From assembly GCA_963793465.1 (NCBI GenBank), contig CAWCAJ010000008.1:62001-126000 (forward strand): a stretch of DNA of 64,000 nt, given 5' to 3'. The DNA is from CAJQPP01 sp963793465. Lineage in GTDB: Bacteria > Planctomycetota > Planctomycetia > Pirellulales > Pirellulaceae. Shown here piece by piece: positions 9,462 to 17,330 of the stretch. Position 1 is the first letter of the stretch. Each line of letters starts with the position of its first letter. Below the pieces are notes generated by a model. It was not told where the DNA came from. It worked only from the letters and a program-made list of their open reading frames with translations, and made no database searches. Both the position numbers and the translations under genes were made by a program.

Positions 9462-10478
9462 GCGACCGTCCGGTTCTCGGACACGTGAGCCTGAGTCACC
9501 GATGGCCGCCACCGCTTGCGTGATGCCAAAGCCCAGAACAATCAGCCCCAGTGCGGCGGCGAGCTGACCTGCCGCGGGAGCAAAAAATTCAACCGGCCAA
9601 TCCTCTTTGTCGATCTGGTCCAGATTGGCCGCACTGACCTGTTGGCCTTTGACAACACTGTCCACCTGCGGCGGCACGCCCTGCTGGAATGGCCACAAGC
9701 CAATCACCGACCCCAACAGCAACCCGATCAACAATCCCAGCGTCTGTTTTTCATATCGGCGCATCAGCCAACTCAACAGGTTGCCCACCAGCACCACACC
9801 GGCCACGACCCCCAAGCCTACCGGCAACAAAACGGAAATGGCCGGGTCCCAGGCGGCCGACAGGTCACCCGCCCGCAACGCGTCCTTGAACTGGTCAATC
9901 GCCGACAGGATCGGTACGTATTGGCCCAGCAACAACAGCAAATACCCACCCGACAAACCCGGCAGAATCATGGCACTGGCACCGGCCAGTCCCGCCAATG
10001 TCAACCACAGCGGATTGGATTTACCCGAGCCCATGACTCCCTGGACCTGCAACACCGCCAACAGCGTCATTAACGCAAAGCCGGCAAACGCGGCCAGGAT
10101 CAGACCGGGCGTGGCCGAACGAGCCAGCTTCCAAACCACGGGCAGGCCTCCCAGTGTCAAACCGATAAACAGGCTGTACATGATCCAGCGATGATCCAAC
10201 ACGGCCCCTTTCAGGGAACCCGCCAACAACAGGATCCCCAACCCGGCTGCGGCCAACACACATCCCAGGGTCAGCAGCGAACGAAAGCGAAAGCGAAGTC
10301 GAGTCACCTCGGCCAGGGCATCGATAAAGTTCGGGTAAACGCCGGCCGCCAACAGCATGGTGCCGCCACTGATGCCGGGCACCAGGTTGGCCAGCCCCAT
10401 CAACAAACCACCAAACAGGGAGCGGATCGCCAACACGGGGGCAGAGACCCGCTGTCGTTTTTCTGGAGTTGGACTCAT
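9450..10478 (-). CDS. DUF368 polytopic membrane protein (undecaprenyl-phosphate transporter family)
   Basis: This is an integral membrane protein with about eight to nine hydrophobic segments. The duplicated family motif is clear: GLANLVPGISGGTMLLAAG near the N-terminus and ASAMILPGLSGGYLLLLLG in the second half. DUF368 proteins have been implicated in recycling undecaprenyl phosphate across the inner membrane; applying that role here is inference from the family. The ATG at 10478 (MSPTPEKRQR) puts a short basic N-terminus before the first helix and is preferred over an upstream start at 10502. The 3' end carries triple tandem stops. It converges on the STAS gene. Confidence 0.85.
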   Translation of the reverse strand: MSPTPEKRQRVSAPVLAIRSLFGGLLMGLANLVPGISGGTMLLAAGVYPNFIDALAEVTRLRFRFRSLLTLGCVLAAAGLGILLLAGSLKGAVLDHRWIMYSLFIGLTLGGLPVVWKLARSATPGLILAAFAGFALMTLLAVLQVQGVMGSGKSNPLWLTLAGLAGASAMILPGLSGGYLLLLLGQYVPILSAIDQFKDALRAGDLSAAWDPAISVLLPVGLGVVAGVVLVGNLLSWLMRRYEKQTLGLLIGLLLGSVIGLWPFQQGVPPQVDSVVKGQQVSAANLDQIDKEDWPVEFFAPAAGQLAAALGLIVLGFGITQAVAAIGDSGSRVREPDGRGPA

Positions 10479-10798
10479 GACATGGTCGATGCAAGCTTCC
10501 AACCTCGCACCGGACTACCCCCAAGTTGAATGGCTTCCCGTGACGACCGAATCAACCCATGGGATCGGCACAGTGTGAAAGTGGAGAACTTAACGATTTT
10601 CAAACCTCATCGGTCTTCCCGCCTTGCGGGTTGATTCTTTCGCAGTGTGAGCCAATTTTTGCAGACTTTGGTTTGGTTTTCGAGGCTAAGGGAAACGGGG
10701 CTTCCCCAAGCCCTGCACCGACCGGGTTGATTGAATCCGGCCGCCGCAAGCGTTAGAATCGTTCAAAGCAACATGGACATGAACAACCGTGACAATCG

Positions 10799-11713
10799 AT
10801 GGCGTGGATGGAAGTACTGGCTCCAGCCAAAGCGAATTTGTTTCTGGAGTTGATGGGACGGCGAACCGATGGTTTCCATGAGTTGGAGACCGTAATGGTT
10901 ACGGTCAGCCTGTTTGATCGCATTCTACTTCGCCGACGACGTGACGATCGGATCGATCTCTCCCGGATTATCTGCGGCCCCAATCATAACCCATCGGTAT
11001 TTTCCATGCCCCTTGATCGCCAGAATCTGGTATGGCAAGCCCTGGAATTGATCCGTGAGCGATCGGGAAAGCGATTTGGTGTCGATGTGGTGGTGCAGAA
11101 GAACATTCCCGGTCAGGCCGGTATGGGAGGAGGCTCCAGTGATGCCGCAGCAACGCTGGTGGCCGCCAATCGCATGTTTGCTTTGCGGCAAACCCCGCAG
11201 AGCCTGCTGCAGATGGCCAGCCAACTGGGCAGCGACGTCCCATTTTTTCTGAACCGCGGTTTCGCCCGCTGCACGGGCAGAGGAGAACGCATTCAACCTC
11301 TGACGATCACCACACCGCTGGACCTGGTCATGGCCATGCCCCCCCAGGGACTGGCCACGCCCCAGGTTTTTGCCTTGAGCCAACCACCGCAATCGCCGCG
11401 GCGGAGTGATCCGTTGGAAGAGGGTTTGGTGCGTGGTGATTTGCGACAAATCGGAACCGGTCTCTGGAATCGATTGCAGTCCGCCGCGGAAACGGTCTGC
11501 CCCTGGATCACAGGCATGCGAAATGAATTCGAACGCCTGAATTGCCCAGGTCACCTGATGACTGGCAGTGGCGCCGCTTACTTTGGTCTTTTTGCGAATC
11601 GCCATGTTGCGACCCAGGCAGCGCGACAGCTGTCGGCTCGCCTACCGCAATGTTCCATCTTCTGCCTGCACACCATTACCAATCATGCCAACTTGACTCG
11701 ATACCGACCCTGA
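10799..11713 (+). CDS. ispE: 4-diphosphocytidyl-2-C-methyl-D-erythritol kinase (MEP isoprenoid pathway)
   Basis: IspE phosphorylates the 2-hydroxyl of CDP-methylerythritol in the non-mevalonate pathway to IPP and DMAPP. It is a GHMP kinase of 304 residues. The family signatures are APAKANLFLEL at the start, GRRTDGFHELETVMVTV, the ATP-binding loop IPGQAGMGGGSSDAAATL around residue 107, and the C-terminal motif MTGSGAAYFGLF. About 205 bp downstream on the same strand is a SpoVG gene. The ispE-to-spoVG order resembles that in Bacillus, where purR and yabJ lie between. The start follows an intergenic stretch of about 320 bp in which I see no certain promoter. Confidence 0.94.
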   Translation: MAWMEVLAPAKANLFLELMGRRTDGFHELETVMVTVSLFDRILLRRRRDDRIDLSRIICGPNHNPSVFSMPLDRQNLVWQALELIRERSGKRFGVDVVVQKNIPGQAGMGGGSSDAAATLVAANRMFALRQTPQSLLQMASQLGSDVPFFLNRGFARCTGRGERIQPLTITTPLDLVMAMPPQGLATPQVFALSQPPQSPRRSDPLEEGLVRGDLRQIGTGLWNRLQSAAETVCPWITGMRNEFERLNCPGHLMTGSGAAYFGLFANRHVATQAARQLSARLPQCSIFCLHTITNHANLTRYRP

Positions 11714-11917
11714 TCGGAGACGCCCTCCACAACTGACCCGCCCGCGACAAACAGCACTGCCACGAACCTTCGATCGACACGACGGAGATCGAAATTTACT
11801 CACGCAGCACAGTCTTTTGGATCCGACAAACGAATCCGAACCAACGGATCGCCACAACCACCGGTGCCCAAGATGGCACCTTACCTACAAAGCACGGAAA
11901 GCCCGGGGATTGTCATC

Positions 11918-12568
11918 ATGGAGATCACTGAAGTCCGCATCAAACTGATGGAAAATTCTGAGGATCGGTTGCGGGCTTTCTGTAGCATCACCTTCGACGA
12001 TTGTTTTGTAATCCGCGACCTGAAAATCATTGAAGGCAATTCGGGACCCTTTGTGGCCATGCCCAGCCGCAAGTTGACCTGTCATTGCCGTTCCTGCAAT
12101 TCCAAGAACCACATGCGGGCCCGTTTTTGCAACCACTGTGGTCAACGGTTGCCGGTGGACAAGTTCGATGTTGATGATCAGGGACGGGCGAAACTGTATG
12201 CCGATATCGCGCATCCCATCAACGCCGAATGCCGTGAACAAATCCAGGAGCGCGTGATTGGCGAGTTCACGGAGGAACTGGAGCGTGCCAAACAACCCGG
12301 CTACATTTCCCGGTACGATGACGAATACGGCGAATCGCAAACCCGCCCCCGCCGCACGGACCCGGGGCACACCGGTCAGACCCGGCCTCACAACCACCAG
12401 AACCCGCCAGTCCGGGAGTCGCTGGGCGAGGACGCCTCCGCTGATCGCACGGCCGGCCAGTCCACCCGCGCCTCAGGTGGCGGCTCCTCAAGCGAGGAAT
12501 CTTCAGGCGGCGGCTCCGATGAAAATGACTGCGGTCCAGCCGCTGGCTTTGGTCGCGGCGTCTTTTAG
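11918..12568 (+). CDS. spoVG: SpoVG-family regulator with inserted zinc ribbon and disordered tail
   Basis: The N-terminus is a SpoVG domain, a small nucleic-acid-binding regulator: MEITEVRIKLM, LRAFCSITFDDCFVIRDLKI and GPFVAMPSRK. In an ordinary SpoVG the chain continues from PSRK straight into the end of the domain. Here a four-cysteine zinc ribbon, CHCRSCNS then FCNHCGQ, is inserted first, and the SpoVG ending (KLYADIAHPINAECREQIQE) then resumes. A long Ser/Gly/Arg-rich, probably disordered tail of about 80 residues follows. The ATG at 11918 is chosen over the one at 11864 because it gives the canonical start and follows a GGGGA. Zinc binding is inferred from Cys spacing. Confidence 0.85.
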   Translation: MEITEVRIKLMENSEDRLRAFCSITFDDCFVIRDLKIIEGNSGPFVAMPSRKLTCHCRSCNSKNHMRARFCNHCGQRLPVDKFDVDDQGRAKLYADIAHPINAECREQIQERVIGEFTEELERAKQPGYISRYDDEYGESQTRPRRTDPGHTGQTRPHNHQNPPVRESLGEDASADRTAGQSTRASGGGSSSEESSGGGSDENDCGPAAGFGRGVF

Positions 12569-12581
12569 CCCGCAATTCGTA

Positions 12582-12672
12582 TCTAGAACGCGTTTCGCTT
12601 CGGTGTAGCGTTATTTCGCCCAATTTACCCGGGAAACTGGGGCAGCACACGCGACCTGTCCGCGCGACTCGA
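12582..12672. repeat. Intergenic repeat element, copy 1
   Basis: The segment starting agaacgcgtttcgcttcggt and ending near cgcgac-tgtccgcgcgactcg matches, in order and spacing, the first half of the element at 29325-29412. Both copies begin just after the stop codon of an upstream plus-strand gene. This copy lacks the palindromic second half found in copy 2. Confidence 0.65.
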
Positions 12673-12850
12673 CTCGCAGACCGCCCATCTCCCCAGGTTC
12701 AGCGCGATTACCCCTGCTGACAATCCAGTGCTCGCCACCGAATTTTTTCTGGATTTCTTGGCGGATGGACGATTGGTATTCCGCTCATTCTTTCGCGGAG
12801 GTGAAAAACCCTCTTCTATTCTCTGAATGCCACCCAGGAAAGGCTCTCTC

Positions 12851-14905
12851 ATGTCAACCAATCGTTCACGATCAATGCGGCGTTTTCAAAGCCTACCGCT
12901 TTCAATGGAAAACCTGGAATCAAGGGATTTACTGGCCGGCATCACTTTTGATGCGGGAGTCATCCACGTTGAGGGGTCAGCCAACTCGGACGGTGCACGG
13001 GTCACCATGGTTTCGCCTCAAGAAGTGTCAGTCGAACTGTATGGGATAGCCCAGCAGTCATTTGCCGCAAGTACCGTTTCCGGGATCATCTTCATCGGGC
13101 ACGAGGGCAACGACTGGTTCAAGAATGAAACCAGCATTCAGGTGGAGGCCCATGGCAACGCGGGAAATGACACGCTGATTGGAGGGCACGGTGATGACAC
13201 GCTGCGTGGTGGTGGGGGAAACGACCAGTTGTTTGGAGGTGCCGGCGATGACTTTTTGTATGGTCACGAAGGCCTGGACCATGTTTTTGGCGAGTCGGGA
13301 GCGGACTGGATTTGGACAGGAGACCAGGACGACTTCGCCGACGGAGGCCCTGGGAATGACCACCTGTTTGGCGGTTTCGGGCGAGACCATCTGAGGGGCG
13401 GTGGGCAGGATGACAACCTGTCGGGTGAAGGCCAGGGGGATTACCTGTTCGGTGATGACGGCGACGACATCCTGCTCGGAGCGGATGGCTCGGACTTCAT
13501 CAATGCTGGGGCCGGAAATGACACAGCCCGAGGTGGCTCCGGCGATGATACCCTGTTAGGCTACGCTGGCGACGACCTGCTGGTAGGGGATGACGGCCAG
13601 GACTGGATTTCCGGCGGCTCCGATTCTGACAAGCTGATGGGGTCCGCAGGGAATGACCAGTTGCTGGGTGGTGAAGAAGACGATGAGATTTGGGGTGGCT
13701 CCGGCAACGATTTCCTGGTCGGCGACTCGGGGAGCGACCTGATCGGAGGCGAGTCCGGTGACGACTCGATTTTTGGTGGTTCCGGGAACGACCAGCTGTA
13801 CGGTGGTGAAGGTGACGATCGACTGAATGGCCAGGATGGGAATGACGATCTGTATGGAAACCAGGGAAATGACTTCCTGAACGGCAACCGTGGAGATGAT
13901 CATCTGTATGGCAACGAAGGAATGGACCTTCTGCGCGGTCACTCCGGCTCCGACCATCTGGACGGCGGTTCCCATGATGACGACCTGGCCGGTGGCGGCG
14001 ACCCGGATTATCTGAAGGGGGGTCTGGGGAACGACGATTACATCAACAGTTCCTCGGATAATGTCGAATCCGACGCGACGGATTTCAGCGCCGACGGTGA
14101 CTTTGAGATCCGGGGGGAAGTTTCTGCATGGAATCCAGTCGACCAGACCTTTCAGTTACTCGGGTTGACCGTCTCCATTGCATCGGCGCAGACACAGGGG
14201 AACATTCAGAACGGCTCGCAAGTGAAGGCTGAAGGCAACTTTTCCGAGGGAATCCTGCATGCCTATGAAGTTTCCATCGACAATCAAACGCGAGTTGACA
14301 ACTTTGAAGCCCGCGGAATCGTCGTGAATCTGAATACGCAGGCCAGGACGTTCGAGATTTTCGGGATTCTGGTCGACTATTCCACCGCTCAACTGAATAC
14401 CTCATTGACTGAGGGCGTTCCGGTGTTCATCGAGGGCAACCTGTCCAGCCAGGTGGTCCTCGCACGCGAAATCAACTCCGGCAAAGGACAGGATCCGAAT
14501 AGCCAGATTAACCGCAACTTCGAATTGCGGGGTCAGATCACCAACCTTGACCTGCAATCCCAAACCTTCCAGTTGCTGGGGGTTTACGTGGATTTTTCAA
14601 GTGCTTTTCTACAGACACAGCTGAGCAACGGGGCGTTTATCAAGGTGGATGGTGATTTCAACGGCAATTCCCTGACCGCCCGAGAAGTGGAATTGGAAGT
14701 CGATGACAATCGTGACGAGAATATCGAAGCAATCGGCGTCATCTCAGGTTTGAATGCTAACACCATGACGTTCACGCTTCTGGGTTTGACGGTAGATTAC
14801 TCTCAGGCTGATCTGGATGAAGGCCTGTCAAACGGAATGGTGGTGGAAGTGGAAGGCTGGTTTCAGTCATTCTTGATTGATGCCGAACGCGTGCGGTCGG
14901 TGTAG
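12851..14905 (+). CDS. Extracellular RTX-type calcium-binding protein with four DUF5666-like repeats
   Basis: The protein begins MSTNRSRSMRRFQ with NLESRDLLAG nearby, the LEPR-like leader seen on planctomycete extracellular proteins. From about residue 100 to 400 it consists of about 30 hemolysin-type nonapeptide repeats (GGxGxDxLxG, for example GGSGNDQLYGGEGDD) that fold as a Ca2+-binding beta roll. Residues about 415-684 hold four repeats of some 65 residues with the pattern FELRG...TFQLLGLTVDYS...V.VEG, which I assign to DUF5666. The start at ATG 12851 has AGGAAAGG upstream; an earlier ATG at 12827 is less likely. The role is probably cell-surface or matrix. Its 3' end overlaps the convergent pfkA tail by 43 bp. 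Confidence 0.85.
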   Translation: MSTNRSRSMRRFQSLPLSMENLESRDLLAGITFDAGVIHVEGSANSDGARVTMVSPQEVSVELYGIAQQSFAASTVSGIIFIGHEGNDWFKNETSIQVEAHGNAGNDTLIGGHGDDTLRGGGGNDQLFGGAGDDFLYGHEGLDHVFGESGADWIWTGDQDDFADGGPGNDHLFGGFGRDHLRGGGQDDNLSGEGQGDYLFGDDGDDILLGADGSDFINAGAGNDTARGGSGDDTLLGYAGDDLLVGDDGQDWISGGSDSDKLMGSAGNDQLLGGEEDDEIWGGSGNDFLVGDSGSDLIGGESGDDSIFGGSGNDQLYGGEGDDRLNGQDGNDDLYGNQGNDFLNGNRGDDHLYGNEGMDLLRGHSGSDHLDGGSHDDDLAGGGDPDYLKGGLGNDDYINSSSDNVESDATDFSADGDFEIRGEVSAWNPVDQTFQLLGLTVSIASAQTQGNIQNGSQVKAEGNFSEGILHAYEVSIDNQTRVDNFEARGIVVNLNTQARTFEIFGILVDYSTAQLNTSLTEGVPVFIEGNLSSQVVLAREINSGKGQDPNSQINRNFELRGQITNLDLQSQTFQLLGVYVDFSSAFLQTQLSNGAFIKVDGDFNGNSLTAREVELEVDDNRDENIEAIGVISGLNANTMTFTLLGLTVDYSQADLDEGLSNGMVVEVEGWFQSFLIDAERVRSV

Positions 14906-15927
14906 ATTCCTGCCCGGAACGGGAACCGCTCCTGTTTCAGGACGCCAGCGTTTCCAGGATGCTCCAACATCTGCTCCGGAATCGGGCGGTGAATGGCATA
15001 GGATTCCTCGAAGGGCACACTCACAATGCCCTCGTCCCGGGTCCCGATCATCACACCCGTCTCGCCGCGGACGATGGCCTCGACCGCACCATATCCCATC
15101 TGGGAAGCGCGGCGCCGATCCTCTGGCGTGGGTCGGCCGCCGCGCTGCAAATGCCCCAGAACCACGACGCGGGTGGGAAACGGGCAACCATGTTTTTGCA
15201 GCTGCTCATCCAGAATCTGGGCACCTCCTTCCTCGTCCCCTTCGGCCACGATCATCAAGATGGAGGTCTTGCCTCGGTTCTTCAGTTCCAGCAACTGAGC
15301 CACAATGGCCGGAAAATCCGTGGGTGTTTCCGGGATGGCCACAATTTCCGCACCTGTCGCGATGCCGGTGTACGTGGCGATGTAACCGCTGTGCCGCCCC
15401 ATCACCTCGATCAGAAACATGCGATCATGACTGTCCGCGGTATCATGAATTTTATCGACGCACTCTACGGCTGTGTTGACCGCTGTGGAAAATCCGATCG
15501 TGTAATCCGTTCCCATCAAATCGTTGTCGATCGTGCCGGGGCATCCGACGATCTGGCCATCCCAGACCTTACCCAGGGCCACAGCGCCGTGGAACGTTCC
15601 GTCACCACCAATCGGGATCAACGCCTCAATCTGATGCCGTTTCAGAATATCGGCCGCTTTTCGCTGACCGGAAAGCAGACGAAATTCTTCGCTGCGGCTG
15701 CTGTGCAGGAAGGCACCGCCAAATTTGGACCAGCCCGCCACACAACGCTTGGTCATTAACGGGTCACCGCCGCGATTGAGATGGAATTGCTCTTCGATCA
15801 ATCCCTGGTAACCGCGTTGGATGCCCACGACATCGTGACCGTGAAACAGGGCCGTGCGGACGACCGCCCGTACACAGGCATTCATTCCCGGCGCGTCTCC
15901 GCCGCTGCACAATACGCCAATTTTCAT
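14863..15927 (-). CDS. pfkA: ATP-dependent 6-phosphofructokinase
   Basis: This enzyme phosphorylates fructose 6-phosphate in glycolysis. The 354-residue protein shows IGVLCSGGDAPGMNACVRA at the start, GGDGTFHGA, PGTIDNDLMGTDYTIGF, EVMGRHSGYIA and GHLQRGGRPTPEDR. The glycines in GGDGT and PGTIDND, rather than Asp and Lys as in PPi enzymes, point to ATP as the phosphoryl donor. The ATG at 15927 has a clear GGAGG about 6 bp upstream and begins directly with the Rossmann-like strand; an in-frame start at 16083 would add 52 non-conserved residues. The gene overlaps the convergent RTX gene by 43 bp. Confidence 0.93.
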   Translation of the reverse strand: MKIGVLCSGGDAPGMNACVRAVVRTALFHGHDVVGIQRGYQGLIEEQFHLNRGGDPLMTKRCVAGWSKFGGAFLHSSRSEEFRLLSGQRKAADILKRHQIEALIPIGGDGTFHGAVALGKVWDGQIVGCPGTIDNDLMGTDYTIGFSTAVNTAVECVDKIHDTADSHDRMFLIEVMGRHSGYIATYTGIATGAEIVAIPETPTDFPAIVAQLLELKNRGKTSILMIVAEGDEEGGAQILDEQLQKHGCPFPTRVVVLGHLQRGGRPTPEDRRRASQMGYGAVEAIVRGETGVMIGTRDEGIVSVPFEESYAIHRPIPEQMLEHPGNAGVLKQERFPFRAGIYTDRTRSASIKND

Positions 15928-16123
15928 CTTCCGCCTCCGTTCCCTTCCATGCCTCAAAACACACCAGTCTATGTCGTACAACAGGATTATCCCTGCCTCG
16001 CAGGGGATTTCCAGCGTAGCCAGTTTCTTTTTTTTTGTGGCGGAATTCAGGGATTGTTTTCGCTCTATCTGGTGACCGACCAACGGTCACACACAAATCC
16101 GTCTTATCCAAAAGGACCCCGAG

Positions 16124-16529
16124 ATGACATTCCTCAAACCTGCCGTATTAACCATGGCTGCCCTGGCAGCAGTTGCTTCGCTCACCACCGATGCCCAGGC
16201 TCAACGAGCCGAGTACCGTGCCGATCTGCGTTCGAACCGAACTCGAGCGATTTGCCAGTGGAACTGCGAAATTTGAAGTGCGTCCAGACCGGATCAAGTT
16301 CTCGGCTGAGGTGGAAGACCTGGCGGTGACCAACGAGATCTTTGTATTCGTGCAAGGCATTCTTGTCGGCTCTCAGGCCGTCGATCCTTTCGGCTTCGCC
16401 GACCTCGATCTCGATTCCCGTCTGGGTGATGTCGTACCGATGATGGAGGTGGGCGACCGGGTCGACATATACGACGAAAACGGGAATTTGATTTTGATGG
16501 GCATCTTGACGCTGAGAAGGGCACGCTGA
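16124..16529 (+). pseudogene. Small exported protein, broken by one frameshift
   Basis: An ATG at 16124 with AAAAGGA about 7 bp upstream opens a textbook signal peptide (MTFLKPAVLTMAALAAVAS, then LTTDAQAQ). That frame ends after about 50 residues. The natural continuation (LERFASGTAKFEVRPDRIKF through VGDRVDIYDENGN to LRRAR) is in another frame and has no good start of its own. The switch lies near 16225-16245, so one indel separates signal peptide and mature domain. The mature part is about 100 residues, acidic and rich in beta strand; I recognise no family. Both halves look well preserved, so the lesion is recent or a sequence error. The next gene encodes an ECF sigma factor. Confidence 0.7.
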
Positions 16530-16715
16530 TCCTTTGCCCCGCAGGTCGCCGACCCGCCCGGGTCTGCGACCTGCCCTGCGGCGGCGTTTCCAGCGATTGG
16601 GCGCGACGACAGGCAGCAGCGTCAAGACAGGAAGCAGCATCCAATGCCGTCGATTCCCACCGGAAGTGACGCGATGACTTTGGCACAGATCGGCGCCGTG
16701 TTAAACTGTGGACTT

Positions 16716-17330
16716 ATGAGCAAGCAAGATCCCCATTCAACCGACATCGAACAAACCACCGATCAATCGTTGATGCGTCGGTTTCGGGATGGGAACGACG
16801 ACGCCGCCACAGCGCTCTACCTGCGTTACGCCCAACGACTCCATAAGCTTGCCAACCATCAAGTCTACGAGGATATTGGCAATCGGGTGGACAAGGAAGG
16901 CATCGTGCAATCGGTCTTTCGCACTTTTTTCCGTCGAGCTTCCCTTGGTCAATATGATATTGCCGACAACGACGCCTTGTGGAAACTGCTGCTGGTCATT
17001 GCATTGAACAAGATCCGGACAGCTGGGACCTATCATCGGGCGGCTCGTCGCAAGGCATCCCAGACTCGCTCTTTGGCGGATCAGGAGCCTCACTTGAATG
17101 CGCTGAGCACCGGTGAATCCGAGGCGCTAGCCCACTTGCAAATGACTATTGATGAATTGATCGGGCGTATGCCAGAGGATCATCGGACCATTATTCGGAT
17201 GCGAATCGACGGCCATGGTATTGATGAAATTGCTGCACAGTCCGGTCGGGCGAAACGCACGGTCGAACGGATCCTGCAACGTTTCCGCAATGACTTGGAA
17301 ACCGAAGTTGATGAGGAACGACCCAAATGA
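16716..17330 (+). CDS. ECF-type RNA polymerase sigma factor, coupled to a kinase gene
   Basis: This is a planctomycete-type ECF sigma factor. Region 2 is seen as SLMRRFRDGNDDAATALYLRY with YEDIGNRVDKEGIVQSVFRT. Region 4 is a helix-turn-helix, MPEDHRTIIRMRIDGHGIDE followed by IAAQSGRAKRTVERILQRF. ATG 16716 (MSKQDPHSTD) is preferred; an upstream ATG at 16644 would add 24 residues without homology. Its TGA overlaps the ATG of the following Ser/Thr kinase gene (ATGA at 17327), indicating translational coupling. This arrangement is common in planctomycetes, where the kinase is thought to control the sigma factor. The partner kinase is frameshifted here. Confidence 0.9.
   Translation: MSKQDPHSTDIEQTTDQSLMRRFRDGNDDAATALYLRYAQRLHKLANHQVYEDIGNRVDKEGIVQSVFRTFFRRASLGQYDIADNDALWKLLLVIALNKIRTAGTYHRAARRKASQTRSLADQEPHLNALSTGESEALAHLQMTIDELIGRMPEDHRTIIRMRIDGHGIDEIAAQSGRAKRTVERILQRFRNDLETEVDEERPK

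Noticed and set aside
12569..12850. Possible small gene upstream of the RTX protein (12625-12861 minus)
   Set aside because: It overlaps the RTX start and the intergenic repeat, and its composition is not protein-like.
14959..15759. 266-residue plus-strand open frame
   Set aside because: It lies wholly antisense to pfkA, whose motifs are complete.
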